Source: Sphingomonas natans
GTDB lineage: Bacteria; Pseudomonadota; Alphaproteobacteria; Sphingomonadales; Sphingomonadaceae
Reading direction: 5' to 3'
NCBI RefSeq assembly: GCF_030546695.1
Contig: NZ_JAUOTP010000003.1
Location: 496,001-560,000 of the forward strand
DNA length: 64,000 bases
In this document: positions 52,606 through 61,630 of the stretch, piece by piece
Position numbering within the stretch: the first letter of the stretch is position 1
Layout of the letters: the number at the start of each line of letters is the position of its first letter
The notes under the pieces: model-generated
The model's database searches: none
The model's input: only the letters and a program-made list of their open reading frames with translations
What the model was told of the DNA's origin: nothing
Program-made: the position numbers and the translations under genes

Positions 52606-54698
52606 CCCTTCTGCCCCTTCTGGCGCCGCGCTCGATCGCCGTCATCGGCGCCTCGGACAACAAGGCGCGCATCGGCGGCGTGCCTGTCGACCTGCTGATC
52701 CGGGCGAAGTTCGAAAGGCTCTACCCAGTTAATCCAAAAAGCCCGGCCGTGCAGGGGCTGAAGGCCTATCCTGCGATCGAGGACGTGCCGGAGACGGTTG
52801 ATCTTGTGGTCGTCGCCGTGTCGGCCGATGCGACGCTCGACCAGCTGGAGCGCGCGCACGCGCTCGGGATCCCCGCCGCGATCGTCTACGCGTCGGGTTA
52901 TGCCGAAACCAACGAGGCAGACGGCATCGCCCGGCAGGCCGAGCTGACCGCCTTCGCCGAGCGTACCGGGATGGTCGTGGCCGGCCCGAACTGCATGGGC
53001 AACGCCAACTTCACCGACGCCGTCTTCACGACCTTCGGCCAGTCGTTCCAGCCGGGCGAGACGGCCGGCAACACGGCGCTGCTGACCCAGTCGGGCAATA
53101 TGTGCGCCACCCTGTTCCGGATGGCCCGGCGTGCCGGCGTGACGTTCAGCCATGTCATCAACACCGGCAACGAGGCCAATGTCGATTTCAGCGACTATCT
53201 CGATTTCCTTGCCGCTGACGCCTCGACCCATTCGGCGCTCTGCTATGTCGAGGAGCTGCGCGACGGGGCGAAGTTCCTCGCCGCGGCAGCGCGATTCCGG
53301 GCCGCCGGCAAGCTCCTTGCCGTCTACAAAGTCGGCGCCTCAGAAAAGGGGGCAGCGGCCGCCCGTTCGCATACCGCCGCCCTCGCCGGCGACACGGCCG
53401 CCTATGACGCCGCGTTCCTCAAGGCCGGCGTCGCGCGCGCCAGCGAGCTCTCGACTCTGTCGGATCTCGGCTACCTCCATACACTTGGCGACAAGATCGG
53501 CGGCGGCAATTGCGCGATCCTGTCCATATCGGGTGCGGCCGGGGCCATCCTCTCCGATGCGCTGAGCCTCGCGGGCGGTGACGTGCCCACGCTCCCGGAC
53601 GCGGTGCAGCAGGGGCTGGCCGCGCAGATCCCCGGTCATTCGATGGTCTCCAATCCGGTCGACATGACCGGCAACATCGTCAACGCGAACGACTTCCTGT
53701 CGGAATGCATCCGGCTGGTGCTCGAGCCCGACGATATCGACGTCGTCCTGCTCTATCTCCCGGGCGTCTTCCTGAAGAACGCGCTCGATCAGGTGGAAAA
53801 GGCGGCCGCGACGGCAGGCAAGGCTCTGATCGTGATCGATACGTTCGCGCTCGCCGACCGCGATGCGCTGGCGAAAGCGGGCATCGGCTATTTCGACGAT
53901 TTCGACCGGGCGGCCAAGGCGATCGCTGCGTACGGCGCCTGGAAGACAGCGCGGGCGCAGGCGACGGCACCGGCCGTCACCACGGCCGCCTGGCCGCAGC
54001 TGCCGGACGATCGTTCGGCGCTGTCGGAAACGGAGGGCAAGGAGGCGCTCGCCTTGTTCGGCGTCCCCGTCGTGCGCGACGCGCTGGTCACCACCGCACA
54101 AGAGGCGCGTGTCCAGGCCGAAGCGGTCGGCTTCCCGCTCGTCGCCAAGCTCGTCAGTCCCGATGTCGCGCACAAGACCGAGCATGGCCTGATCCGCCTG
54201 TCCCTGCAGACGGCCGATGCCGCGGTCGACGCCTTCGAGCAGATGATGGCCAAGGCCAGGTCGATGAACGTCCATATCGAAGGCGTGACGTTCGAACCCA
54301 TGCTTCAGGGCGGGGTCGAGATCCTCGCCGGTGTCACGCGTGATCCCGTGTTTGGCTGGATGCTGACCGTAGGGCTGGGCGGCGTGTGGACCGAACTGAT
54401 GAAGGACGCGACGCATCGTCTCCTGCCGGTCGATGCCGCCGGCGCCGAAGCGATGCTGCGCAGCCTCAAGGGCTTCGGCCTGTTGGACGGCTATCGCGGC
54501 GCGCCGAAGGCCGACGTGGCGCAGGCGGCCAAGGCGATCGCGGCGCTGGGCGACGCGGTTCTCGCCGGCGGCAGCAGGCTGCGCGAGGTGGAGGTCAACC
54601 CGCTCCTCGTCATGCCGCAGGGCAAGGGCGCGGTCGCGGTCGACGCTCTGGTGCTGCTCACCGAACCGGAGCCGGTCAGAACGAGGGAAGTGGCATGA
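52602..54698 (+). CDS. ADP-forming (NDP-forming) acyl-CoA synthetase
   Basis: The 698-residue protein joins a CoA-binding domain (about 1-130, SIAVIGASDNKARIGG), two succinyl-CoA-ligase-like domains (about 140-450) with the phosphorylated His257 in SHTAALAGD, and an ATP-grasp domain (about 475-690, FPLVAKLVSPDVAHKTEHG). Unlike AMP-forming ligases this family uses ATP to ADP with a phospho-His. It would convert a carboxylate to its CoA thioester. Start and stop both overlap neighbours by 4 bases (ATGA), so it is translationally coupled to the BVMO and crotonase genes. Confidence 0.88.
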   Translation: MTLLPLLAPRSIAVIGASDNKARIGGVPVDLLIRAKFERLYPVNPKSPAVQGLKAYPAIEDVPETVDLVVVAVSADATLDQLERAHALGIPAAIVYASGYAETNEADGIARQAELTAFAERTGMVVAGPNCMGNANFTDAVFTTFGQSFQPGETAGNTALLTQSGNMCATLFRMARRAGVTFSHVINTGNEANVDFSDYLDFLAADASTHSALCYVEELRDGAKFLAAAARFRAAGKLLAVYKVGASEKGAAAARSHTAALAGDTAAYDAAFLKAGVARASELSTLSDLGYLHTLGDKIGGGNCAILSISGAAGAILSDALSLAGGDVPTLPDAVQQGLAAQIPGHSMVSNPVDMTGNIVNANDFLSECIRLVLEPDDIDVVLLYLPGVFLKNALDQVEKAAATAGKALIVIDTFALADRDALAKAGIGYFDDFDRAAKAIAAYGAWKTARAQATAPAVTTAAWPQLPDDRSALSETEGKEALALFGVPVVRDALVTTAQEARVQAEAVGFPLVAKLVSPDVAHKTEHGLIRLSLQTADAAVDAFEQMMAKARSMNVHIEGVTFEPMLQGGVEILAGVTRDPVFGWMLTVGLGGVWTELMKDATHRLLPVDAAGAEAMLRSLKGFGLLDGYRGAPKADVAQAAKAIAALGDAVLAGGSRLREVEVNPLLVMPQGKGAVAVDALVLLTEPEPVRTREVA

Positions 54699-55591
54699 GC
54701 GATCTCATTGAACGGTCGGACGCGGGCATCGTCTACGAGACCGAAGAGCCGGTCCGGTTCGAAACGATCGACGGCGTGGCCTGGATCACGATGAATAGGC
54801 CGACCTTCAACAATGCCCAGAACAGCCAGATGACCTATGCGCTCGACGCGGCGTTCCAGCGCGCGGTCAGCGACGACGCCGTCCATGCGATCGTCCTGGC
54901 GGGCGAAGGCAAGCATTTCTCCGCCGGTCACGACATCGGAACCCCAGGGCGCGACGTCAACAAGAGCTTCGACCGCGCCCTGCTGCTCGCCGATCATACC
55001 AACAAGCCTGCCGCCGAATTTCTCTATACGCGCGAGCAGGAAGTGTATCTCGGCATGTGTCGTCGCTGGCGCGATGCGCCCAAGGCCACCATTGCGATGG
55101 TCCAGGGTGCCTGTATCGCGGGCGGCCTCATGCTCGCCTGGGTCTGCGACCTCATCGTCGCCTCGGAGGATGCCTTCTTCCAGGATCCGGTGGTTCGCAT
55201 GGGCATACCGGGCGTCGAATATTTCGCGCATGCCTTCGAGCTTCCGCCGCGCGTGGCCAAGGAATTCCTCCTGCTCGGCGAGCGGATGACGGCCGCGCGT
55301 GCCGAGCAGTTCGGGATGGTCAACCGGGTCGTTCCCCGCGATCAGCTGCGCGAGGAGACCGCCAGGATCGCGGCCAAGCTCGCCGCCCAGCCGCGCCTCG
55401 GGGTCTGGTTGACGAAGCAGGCGGTCAATCATGTCGAGGAGCTGCGCGGCAAGCGCAGCGCGATGGATGCCGTCTATCACATGCATCACTTCGCCCACGC
55501 CCAGAACGATCTCACCGTCGGCAATTCGATCGGCGGTCTCGACGGCAAGGCGATGGCTGCCGAAAACAAGAAGCAGGCGGGCGAGGCGTGA
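54695..55591 (+). CDS. Enoyl-CoA hydratase/isomerase (crotonase) family protein
   Basis: The 298-residue crotonase-fold protein has the oxyanion loop HFSAGHDIG and the second oxyanion Gly in GACIAGGLMLAWVCDLIVAS. In the position of the hydratase catalytic Glu it reads VVRMGIPGVEYFA, so the residues of a canonical hydratase are not all present; an isomerase or hydrolase reaction is possible. C-terminal helices include RGKRSAMDAVYHMHHF. It overlaps the synthetase by 4 bases and the acyl-CoA dehydrogenase start by 4 bases (GTGA). Confidence 0.84.
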   Translation: MSDLIERSDAGIVYETEEPVRFETIDGVAWITMNRPTFNNAQNSQMTYALDAAFQRAVSDDAVHAIVLAGEGKHFSAGHDIGTPGRDVNKSFDRALLLADHTNKPAAEFLYTREQEVYLGMCRRWRDAPKATIAMVQGACIAGGLMLAWVCDLIVASEDAFFQDPVVRMGIPGVEYFAHAFELPPRVAKEFLLLGERMTAARAEQFGMVNRVVPRDQLREETARIAAKLAAQPRLGVWLTKQAVNHVEELRGKRSAMDAVYHMHHFAHAQNDLTVGNSIGGLDGKAMAAENKKQAGEA

Positions 55592-56745
55592 AGCTCGAAT
55601 ATACCGACGATCAGCGGGCCTTCCGGGCGGAGGTTCGCGCGTGGATGGACGCGAATGTCCCCGATGGCCCCCTGCCCTCCTTCGACCTGACGCGCGAAGG
55701 CTTCGAGGCGCATCGCGCCTGGGAGCGCAAGCTCAATGAAGGTCGCTGGGGCATGGTGACCTGGCCCGAGGAGCTTGGCGGGCGGGGTCTCGATCTCATC
55801 CGCTGGCTGATCTTCGAGGAAGAATATTACCGCGCCAACGCGCCGACCCGCGTCAATCAGAACGGCATCTTCCTGCTCGGTCCCACGATGATGGAGTTCG
55901 GCACCGAGGAGCAGAAGCGGCGCTTCCTGCCGTCGATGGCTGCAGGCGACATTGTATGGGCCCAGGCCTGGTCCGAGCCGGGCGCCGGCAGCGACCTTGC
56001 GGGCATCCGCTCGACGGCGACCCGCGACGGCGACGACTATGTGCTGAACGGCCAGAAGATCTGGTCCAGCCGCGCGACCTTTGCCGACTGGGCCTTCGGT
56101 CTGTTCCGGGCGCCCGGAAGCGAGCGCCACAAGGGGATGAGCCTGATCCTGTTTCCGTTGGACGCGCCCGGCGTGACCGTGCGCCCCATCGAGCGCATGG
56201 ACGGCGAGAAGGTGTTCGCCGAGATCTTCCTCGACAATGTCCGGGTGCCTGCCGCCGATCGCCTCGGCGAGGAGGGCCAGGGCTGGCACGTGTGCATGGC
56301 AACCGCAGGCTTCGAACGCGGGCTGCTGCTGCGATCGCCGGCGCGCTACCAGGAAGCGGTCCGCAAGCTGATCGCGCTCTACCAGGCGCACCGGGACATA
56401 CTGCCGGCCTCGATCGGAGAGCGGGTGGCGAAGGTCTGGATGAACTCTGAGGCCTATGCCCTGACCATCTATGCGATGGCGTCCCGGCTCGCGGCGGGGG
56501 GCACGATCGGCCCGGAGGCGTCGACGAACAAGATTTTCTGGTCGGAGCTCGACATCGATCTTGCCCGTACGGCGCTCGATATTCTGGGCGACAGGGCCGA
56601 ACTGAGTCCGCAGGCGCGCGACAGCGGCGATGTCGGCGACTGGCTCGGCTATCATATCTTCGCGCTCGGCGGGCCGATCTATGCCGGCTCCAACGAGATC
56701 CAGCGCAACATCATCGCCGAGCGAATGCTCGGGCTGCCGAGGTAG
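55588..56745 (+). CDS. Acyl-CoA dehydrogenase, subunit 1 of a probable heteromeric pair
   Basis: The 385-residue protein starts with GTG within the preceding stop (GTGA overlap). It has the full ACAD pattern: WAQAWSEPGAGSD (FAD-binding), LNGQKIWSSRA, and IYAGSNEIQRNIIAERMLG at the end. It is directly followed (3 bases) by a shorter ACAD gene, the arrangement of alpha2-beta2 acyl-CoA dehydrogenases such as FadE28-FadE29 and FadE26-FadE27 that act on bulky CoA esters in steroid catabolism. It would introduce a double bond and reduce EtfBA. Confidence 0.88.
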   Translation: MKLEYTDDQRAFRAEVRAWMDANVPDGPLPSFDLTREGFEAHRAWERKLNEGRWGMVTWPEELGGRGLDLIRWLIFEEEYYRANAPTRVNQNGIFLLGPTMMEFGTEEQKRRFLPSMAAGDIVWAQAWSEPGAGSDLAGIRSTATRDGDDYVLNGQKIWSSRATFADWAFGLFRAPGSERHKGMSLILFPLDAPGVTVRPIERMDGEKVFAEIFLDNVRVPAADRLGEEGQGWHVCMATAGFERGLLLRSPARYQEAVRKLIALYQAHRDILPASIGERVAKVWMNSEAYALTIYAMASRLAAGGTIGPEASTNKIFWSELDIDLARTALDILGDRAELSPQARDSGDVGDWLGYHIFALGGPIYAGSNEIQRNIIAERMLGLPR

Positions 56746-56748
56746 GTC

Positions 56749-57783
56749 ATGCAGTTCGCCTTCACCGAGGACCAGCTCGCGATCACCCAGGCCGCGCGCG
56801 AGATGCTCGTCGAGACCTGCCAGCCGGCGGATCTGCGTCGGATGCTCGCCGCGCAGGCCGCGCGCGATGCCGCGCGCTGGCAGACGATCGTTGACATGGG
56901 CCTGCTCGGCCTCCTGGCGCCCGACGAGGCCGCCGGGATGGGCCTGGCACCGGTCGACCTGGTCGGCATCGCCGAGGCGGCCGGTTATGTCGGTCTGCCG
57001 GAGCCGCTGGTCGAGACGGCCGGCATCGGGGTGCCCCTGCTGGCCGCCCTCGGCGACGCATCGCGCCTCGCCGCTGCCATCGCCGGGGAGAGCGTGGCGA
57101 TCGGCTATCCGGGTCGACGCTTCGTCGCCGACGCCGATACGGCGGGCACGTTGCTGCTGGCCGATGGCGACGCCTTGCATCTGGTCGACGCCAAGGATGT
57201 GGGGCTGACGCGGCAGGAGAGCATCGACCCGTTCCGTCGCCTGTTCCGGGTCGACTGGACGCCGACGGAGGCGACGCGGCAGACGATCGGCTGGGGCGAC
57301 ACGGCCGACCGGGGCGCGGTAATGACGGCGGCCCAGCTTATCGGCATCGGCCAGCGCGCGATCGATCTGGCGGTGGCCTATGCCAAGGAACGCAACCAGT
57401 TCGGAAAACCGATCGGCAGCTACCAGGCGATCAAGCATCTGATCGCCACGGCGCAGGTGGCGGTCGAATTCGCACGGCCCGTGGTCTATGCCGCTGCCGC
57501 CGAGCTGCCGCTCGACAGCGTCGCGTCGAGAGCGCGGATCAGCCATGCAAAGATCGTCGCCGGCGAGGCTGCCGACCTGGCCACCCGCACCGCCGTACAG
57601 GTGCATGGCGCGATGGGCATCACCTGGGAAATCGACGTGCACTTCTTCCTGAAGCGTGCGCTCGCTTTGCGGGCCGACTGGGGCACCACCGCGTTCCACA
57701 CCGCGCGCGTGCTCGAGCGGATCATGACCCTGCCGACCGGCCCCGATCTGACGTTTTCAAGCGATGTCGCCCGTGCGGCCTGA
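56749..57783 (+). CDS. Acyl-CoA dehydrogenase, subunit 2 of a probable heteromeric pair
   Basis: The 344-residue protein has the ACAD N-terminal helices (FTEDQLAITQAAREMLVETC) and the C-terminal ERNQFGKPIGSYQAIKH and VQVHGAMGITWEIDVHFFLKR segments. The central FAD-binding strand motifs are degenerate, as expected for the partner subunit that forms half of a shared site in alpha2-beta2 ACADs. It begins 3 bases after subunit 1 and overlaps the next BVMO gene by 20 bases. It probably has no activity alone. Confidence 0.86.
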   Translation: MQFAFTEDQLAITQAAREMLVETCQPADLRRMLAAQAARDAARWQTIVDMGLLGLLAPDEAAGMGLAPVDLVGIAEAAGYVGLPEPLVETAGIGVPLLAALGDASRLAAAIAGESVAIGYPGRRFVADADTAGTLLLADGDALHLVDAKDVGLTRQESIDPFRRLFRVDWTPTEATRQTIGWGDTADRGAVMTAAQLIGIGQRAIDLAVAYAKERNQFGKPIGSYQAIKHLIATAQVAVEFARPVVYAAAAELPLDSVASRARISHAKIVAGEAADLATRTAVQVHGAMGITWEIDVHFFLKRALALRADWGTTAFHTARVLERIMTLPTGPDLTFSSDVARAA

Positions 57784-59788
57784 CGCCGGCACGGTCGCTG
57801 GCGAGGCACCTCTGCACAGCAGCACCGCTGACGCACCCTTCAACCAAGTGCTCGCGGGCCTGACGCCCCGGCTGGACAGTGCAGGCGAGAGCGATGCTGC
57901 GATCGACGCAGCGGTGCAGTCGGCCGGGCTCATGCCCTTGCTGATGGCGGTCGTGCATATGACCGGGAGCCTCGCGATCCTGGACGAAGCCGGCCCGACG
58001 GCGCGCCCGCTCCACAGCACCGACATGAATGGCGGCATCGCGCCGGAGACGGCGGCGGCGCTGCGCGAGCATGCCGCGCGCGCCATTCGCGCATGGCGCG
58101 ACGCCGGCTGTCCGCCTGCCTATCAGCCCACGGCCGACGAGCTGGCGCGCATGTTCGATACGCTGGCCGGCGCGACGCTCGATCCGCGCTACCGTCCCTT
58201 GCTGACCGAAGAGCTCGGCTTCACCGGGGACGAGCGTCGGGACGACTGGGACCGCAGCGTCGGCGACGCCGAAAAGGCGGCGACCCCCGTGCTCGTGATC
58301 GGCGCGGGCCTGTCGGGCCTGCTGATGGGCTATCGCCTCAGCCAGGCGGGTCTCCCGTTCACGATCATCGAGAAGAATGACGGTCCCGGCGGGACGTGGT
58401 TCGAGAATCGGTATCCAGGCGCCCGGGTCGACGTTCCGAGCCACTGTTACTCCTACAGCTTCACCCGCGATTTCGCGTGGCCGGAACTCTTCTCCCCCTG
58501 GCCGATCCTGCGCGCCTATTTCGCGCAGGCCAGCGAGCGCTTCGGTCTGACCCCGCATATCCGCTATCGCGCCGCCGTGACCCGCGCGGTCTATGACGAG
58601 GCGAGCGGCGAGTGGGATGTCACGCTGCGCACCGACACCAGCGAAGAGCGTCTGCGCGTCCGCGCCATCGTCAGCGCCGTCGGCCAGCTCAATCGTCCGC
58701 TCATTCCCGAGATCGCAAATGCCGACGCCTTCCGCGGCCAGCATTTTCACACCTCGCGCTGGCCGGAGGGCCTCGACGTAGAGCGCAAGAAGATCCTCGT
58801 CGTCGGCACGGCGGCAACCGCGCTCCAGCTCATCCCCGAGCTTGCCGAACGCGGCGCCGACGTTAGTGTCTTCCAGCGCTCGCCGACATGGGTCTTCGTC
58901 CACCCCGAATATCGCAACGCAATCGGTGCCGGCCAGCAATGGGCGATCGACCATCTTCCGGGCTATGCCCGCTGGTATCGGCTGATCCTCTACAATTGGG
59001 CCGGCGACGGGGCGCCGGCGCATATGCTGATCGACCCGGACTGGACGGAGGAAGGCTCGATCAGCGCCGCCAACGCGGCTGCGCGCGACCGGCTGACGCG
59101 GGGCATGCAGGCCATGATCGGCGAGGACCCGGCGCTGCTCGACCAGCTCATTCCCAAATATCCGCCTTATGTGAAGCGACCCAATCTTGGCGACGGGGGG
59201 TTCTTCCGTGCCTTCTCGCGCCCGAATGTGCGCCTGGTCACGCAAGGCGCGCAGCGCTTCACCGAAACCGGCCTGATCGATGCCGAAGGCGTCGAGCATC
59301 CGGCCGACATCGTCGTCTATGCCACCGGCTTTCGTGCGCTCGAATATCTGGCGCCGATGGAGATTGTCGGCCGTGGCGGCAAGCGGATCGATCAATATTG
59401 GGGAGACGAGGCCCGGGCCTATCTCGGCATCACGGTTCCCGATTTTCCCAATCTCTTCCTGATGTACGGGCCGGGCACCAATCTCGGCTATAACGGCAAT
59501 CTGTTCTTCAACGGCGAATGCCAGGCGCGCTACATCATGGGCTGCCTGCGCTGGATGGTGGAGGACGGTCTCAAATCCGTCGATCTGCGCCAGCCCGTCT
59601 ATGACGATTATGCCGCGCGCATGGACAAAGCGCTCGCCGGGTTCAGCTGGTCGCATACGGGCGCCACCAACTGGTATCGGAACAAGTCGGGCAAGGTCAT
59701 CTCCAATTCGCCCTGGCCGCTCGTCCAATATTGGGAGTGGACCCGCAGGCCCGACCGGTCGGACTACAGGGTCGAATATTCAGCCTGA
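57764..59788 (+). CDS. Baeyer-Villiger monooxygenase, HAPMO-type, copy 2
   Basis: The 674-residue protein has an N-terminal domain of about 160 residues, the FAD motif GAGLSG, the exact fingerprint FRGQHFHTSRWP and the HAPMO-like C-terminus with YGPGTNLGYNG. The second Rossmann motif reads GTAATA, where GxGxxG or GxGxxA is expected for NADPH (copy 1 has GTGASG), so cofactor binding may be weakened or altered. The start at 57764 lies within the preceding gene by 20 bases. It would oxidise a second ketone. An MFS transporter gene follows after 60 bases. Confidence 0.86.
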   Translation: MSPVRPDAGTVAGEAPLHSSTADAPFNQVLAGLTPRLDSAGESDAAIDAAVQSAGLMPLLMAVVHMTGSLAILDEAGPTARPLHSTDMNGGIAPETAAALREHAARAIRAWRDAGCPPAYQPTADELARMFDTLAGATLDPRYRPLLTEELGFTGDERRDDWDRSVGDAEKAATPVLVIGAGLSGLLMGYRLSQAGLPFTIIEKNDGPGGTWFENRYPGARVDVPSHCYSYSFTRDFAWPELFSPWPILRAYFAQASERFGLTPHIRYRAAVTRAVYDEASGEWDVTLRTDTSEERLRVRAIVSAVGQLNRPLIPEIANADAFRGQHFHTSRWPEGLDVERKKILVVGTAATALQLIPELAERGADVSVFQRSPTWVFVHPEYRNAIGAGQQWAIDHLPGYARWYRLILYNWAGDGAPAHMLIDPDWTEEGSISAANAAARDRLTRGMQAMIGEDPALLDQLIPKYPPYVKRPNLGDGGFFRAFSRPNVRLVTQGAQRFTETGLIDAEGVEHPADIVVYATGFRALEYLAPMEIVGRGGKRIDQYWGDEARAYLGITVPDFPNLFLMYGPGTNLGYNGNLFFNGECQARYIMGCLRWMVEDGLKSVDLRQPVYDDYAARMDKALAGFSWSHTGATNWYRNKSGKVISNSPWPLVQYWEWTRRPDRSDYRVEYSA

Positions 59789-59848
59789 CGGGCAAGCAGG
59801 CCGCAAGCGGACCGTCCGAACCGAAACAGAATATATCAGGAGGGTCGA

Positions 59849-61165
59849 GTGTCGGTTCGGTTGGAGGGAAACAGCCGCGCGGAATGGCGCCAGCACTGGC
59901 CCACCGTGATCGCCGCCATGGCGGGTGTCGCAATGTCGACGATCAACAGCTACTCGGTGGGCGTCTTCATCGAGCCCCTCCAGCAGGCGTTCGGCTGGAG
60001 CCGGGCCGCCATCTCGCTCGGGCCCGCTTTGACCGCGCCGGTGGTGATCGTGCTGGCGCCGTTTCTGGGTCTGGCGATCGACCGGATCGGTCCCCGCAGG
60101 ATCGGAATCATCGGTGTGACCGCCTTGTTTCTCTGCAACGTCCTCCTGGGCGCGGTCGGTCCGTCGATCTGGAGCTGGTGGGCGGTCTGGGGGCTCATCG
60201 CGGTCGGCAATCTGTTCATCCAGCCTTCGGTCTGGACCGCGGCCATTTCGGGCATGTTCTCCGCCGGACGCGGTCTCGCGCTCGCGATCGCGTTGTGCGG
60301 CAGCGGCATCGGATCGATGATCACGCCCTATCTGAGCTACACGTTGATCTCGCATTTCGGCTGGCGCCTGGGTTTTGTCGGGCTCAGCAGTTTCTGGGGC
60401 TTTATCGCGATCCCGCTCGTCTATTTCCTGTTCACCAGCATAAAGGACATAGCGCGTAAGATCCCGGGGAGGGCAGCGGCGGCGGTCCTGACGGCCGCAC
60501 CGGCGGCGGCCACCGGCCGTCGTCAGTTGCTGTCGTGGAAGTTCATGCGGCTGGCGGCCGCTGGCGGCATCATCGCCTCGGTCGTCCTGTCGCTCGTCAT
60601 GAACCTGGTGCCGGTCCTGACCTGGAACGGGCTCACCCGTGCCGAGGCTGCTGGTCTTGCCCCTCTGCTCGGCATCACGTCCATCGCCGGACGGCTGCTC
60701 ATCGGCTTCCTTCTTGATCGGGTTCCGGGCACCTTGCTCGCCGGCGCCAGCGTCTGCCTGCCGATCGCCGCCAGCCTGCTGCTCCTGACCCAGCCCGCTT
60801 CGGTGCCCGCGGCGGCGGTGGCGATCCTCATTCTCGGGTTCACCCTCGGCGCCGAGCTTGATCTCGTCTCCTATCTGACGTCGCGTTATTTCGGCTTGCA
60901 GAATTTCGGCCTGCTGTTCGGGACGATCGGCGGCCTGATCACGCTGCTGACCTCGCTCGCGCCGCTGGCGATGAACTCGGTCTATGACGCCACCGGCTCC
61001 TACGCCCATCCCTTATGGGCCTATTTGCCGCTGTGCCTGCTGTCGGCCATCCTGTTCCTATCGCTCGGTCGCTATCCGACGGCCGGCGACACGGAGGGAT
61101 CGGAGCCGGCGGCCGTCAGCCTGGCTCAATATCGCATGTCGCCGTCAGCGCCCCCTCCGGCGTGA
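59849..61165 (+). CDS. MFS transporter
   Basis: The 438-residue protein is predicted to have 12 membrane helices (visible hydrophobic runs begin near residues 15, 55, 82, 105, 150, 175 and in the C-half from 235 on). The loop DRIGPRRIG is the MFS motif A region between helices 2 and 3. It belongs to the oxalate/formate- or monocarboxylate-like MFS group by eye. GTG start with AGGAGGG upstream. It closes the BVMO operon and could import the substrate or move an acid intermediate. Its last 50 bases overlap the convergent SnoaL-like gene. Confidence 0.86.
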   Translation: MSVRLEGNSRAEWRQHWPTVIAAMAGVAMSTINSYSVGVFIEPLQQAFGWSRAAISLGPALTAPVVIVLAPFLGLAIDRIGPRRIGIIGVTALFLCNVLLGAVGPSIWSWWAVWGLIAVGNLFIQPSVWTAAISGMFSAGRGLALAIALCGSGIGSMITPYLSYTLISHFGWRLGFVGLSSFWGFIAIPLVYFLFTSIKDIARKIPGRAAAAVLTAAPAAATGRRQLLSWKFMRLAAAGGIIASVVLSLVMNLVPVLTWNGLTRAEAAGLAPLLGITSIAGRLLIGFLLDRVPGTLLAGASVCLPIAASLLLLTQPASVPAAAVAILILGFTLGAELDLVSYLTSRYFGLQNFGLLFGTIGGLITLLTSLAPLAMNSVYDATGSYAHPLWAYLPLCLLSAILFLSLGRYPTAGDTEGSEPAAVSLAQYRMSPSAPPPA

Positions 61166-61529
61166 AGCTGGCGCCGCGCTCGACATATTCGTCGAGCCGC
61201 GCGATCAGTCCGTCTTCGAGCCGGACGACGATGCAGACGGGCCAGGCCCGCCGGTCGCCGGTCGCCGTGCGCACCGCCAGGACGAACTGCTGGACGCAGC
61301 CGCCGGGGGTCGGCTGCCGGTCGACGGCGGCGACGACGCGCTCGGGAAAGGCCGCGACGAAGGCCGCGTAGCCGGCTGCGGCCGCGGCCCGGTTCTGGAG
61401 GATGCGATCGAAGCCGTGCCAGACCCGCACGTCGGCGGTGCAGCAGGCCATGACGGCGACGACGTCGCCCCGGCTCAGCGCACCATAGAAACGATCCAGG
61501 ATATGGTCTCCGGTGTCCGTCACGTGCAT
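61116..61529 (-). CDS. SnoaL-like NTF2-fold protein
   Basis: The 137-residue protein begins with DHILDRFYGALSRGDVVAVMACC, then DVRVWHGFDR and the C-terminal sheet VCIVVRLEDGLIARLDEYVE, a SnoaL/limonene-epoxide-hydrolase-type fold. ATG at 61529 has AAGGGG upstream. The 3-prime ends of this gene and the MFS gene overlap by 50 bases on opposite strands. The upstream CaiB-type gene on the same strand ends 102 bases away. Function unknown. Confidence 0.72.
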   Translation of the reverse strand: MHVTDTGDHILDRFYGALSRGDVVAVMACCTADVRVWHGFDRILQNRAAAAAGYAAFVAAFPERVVAAVDRQPTPGGCVQQFVLAVRTATGDRRAWPVCIVVRLEDGLIARLDEYVERGASFTPEGALTATCDIEPG

Positions 61530-61630
61530 CCCCTTTTGATGATCCGGCCGGACTGTGGAGGGGACGCGACCGCGGTCAAAGCCAAAGCGCTGCCGGCGCC
61601 GCTCCCGCCGGCGAGATATCGCCTCGGCAA

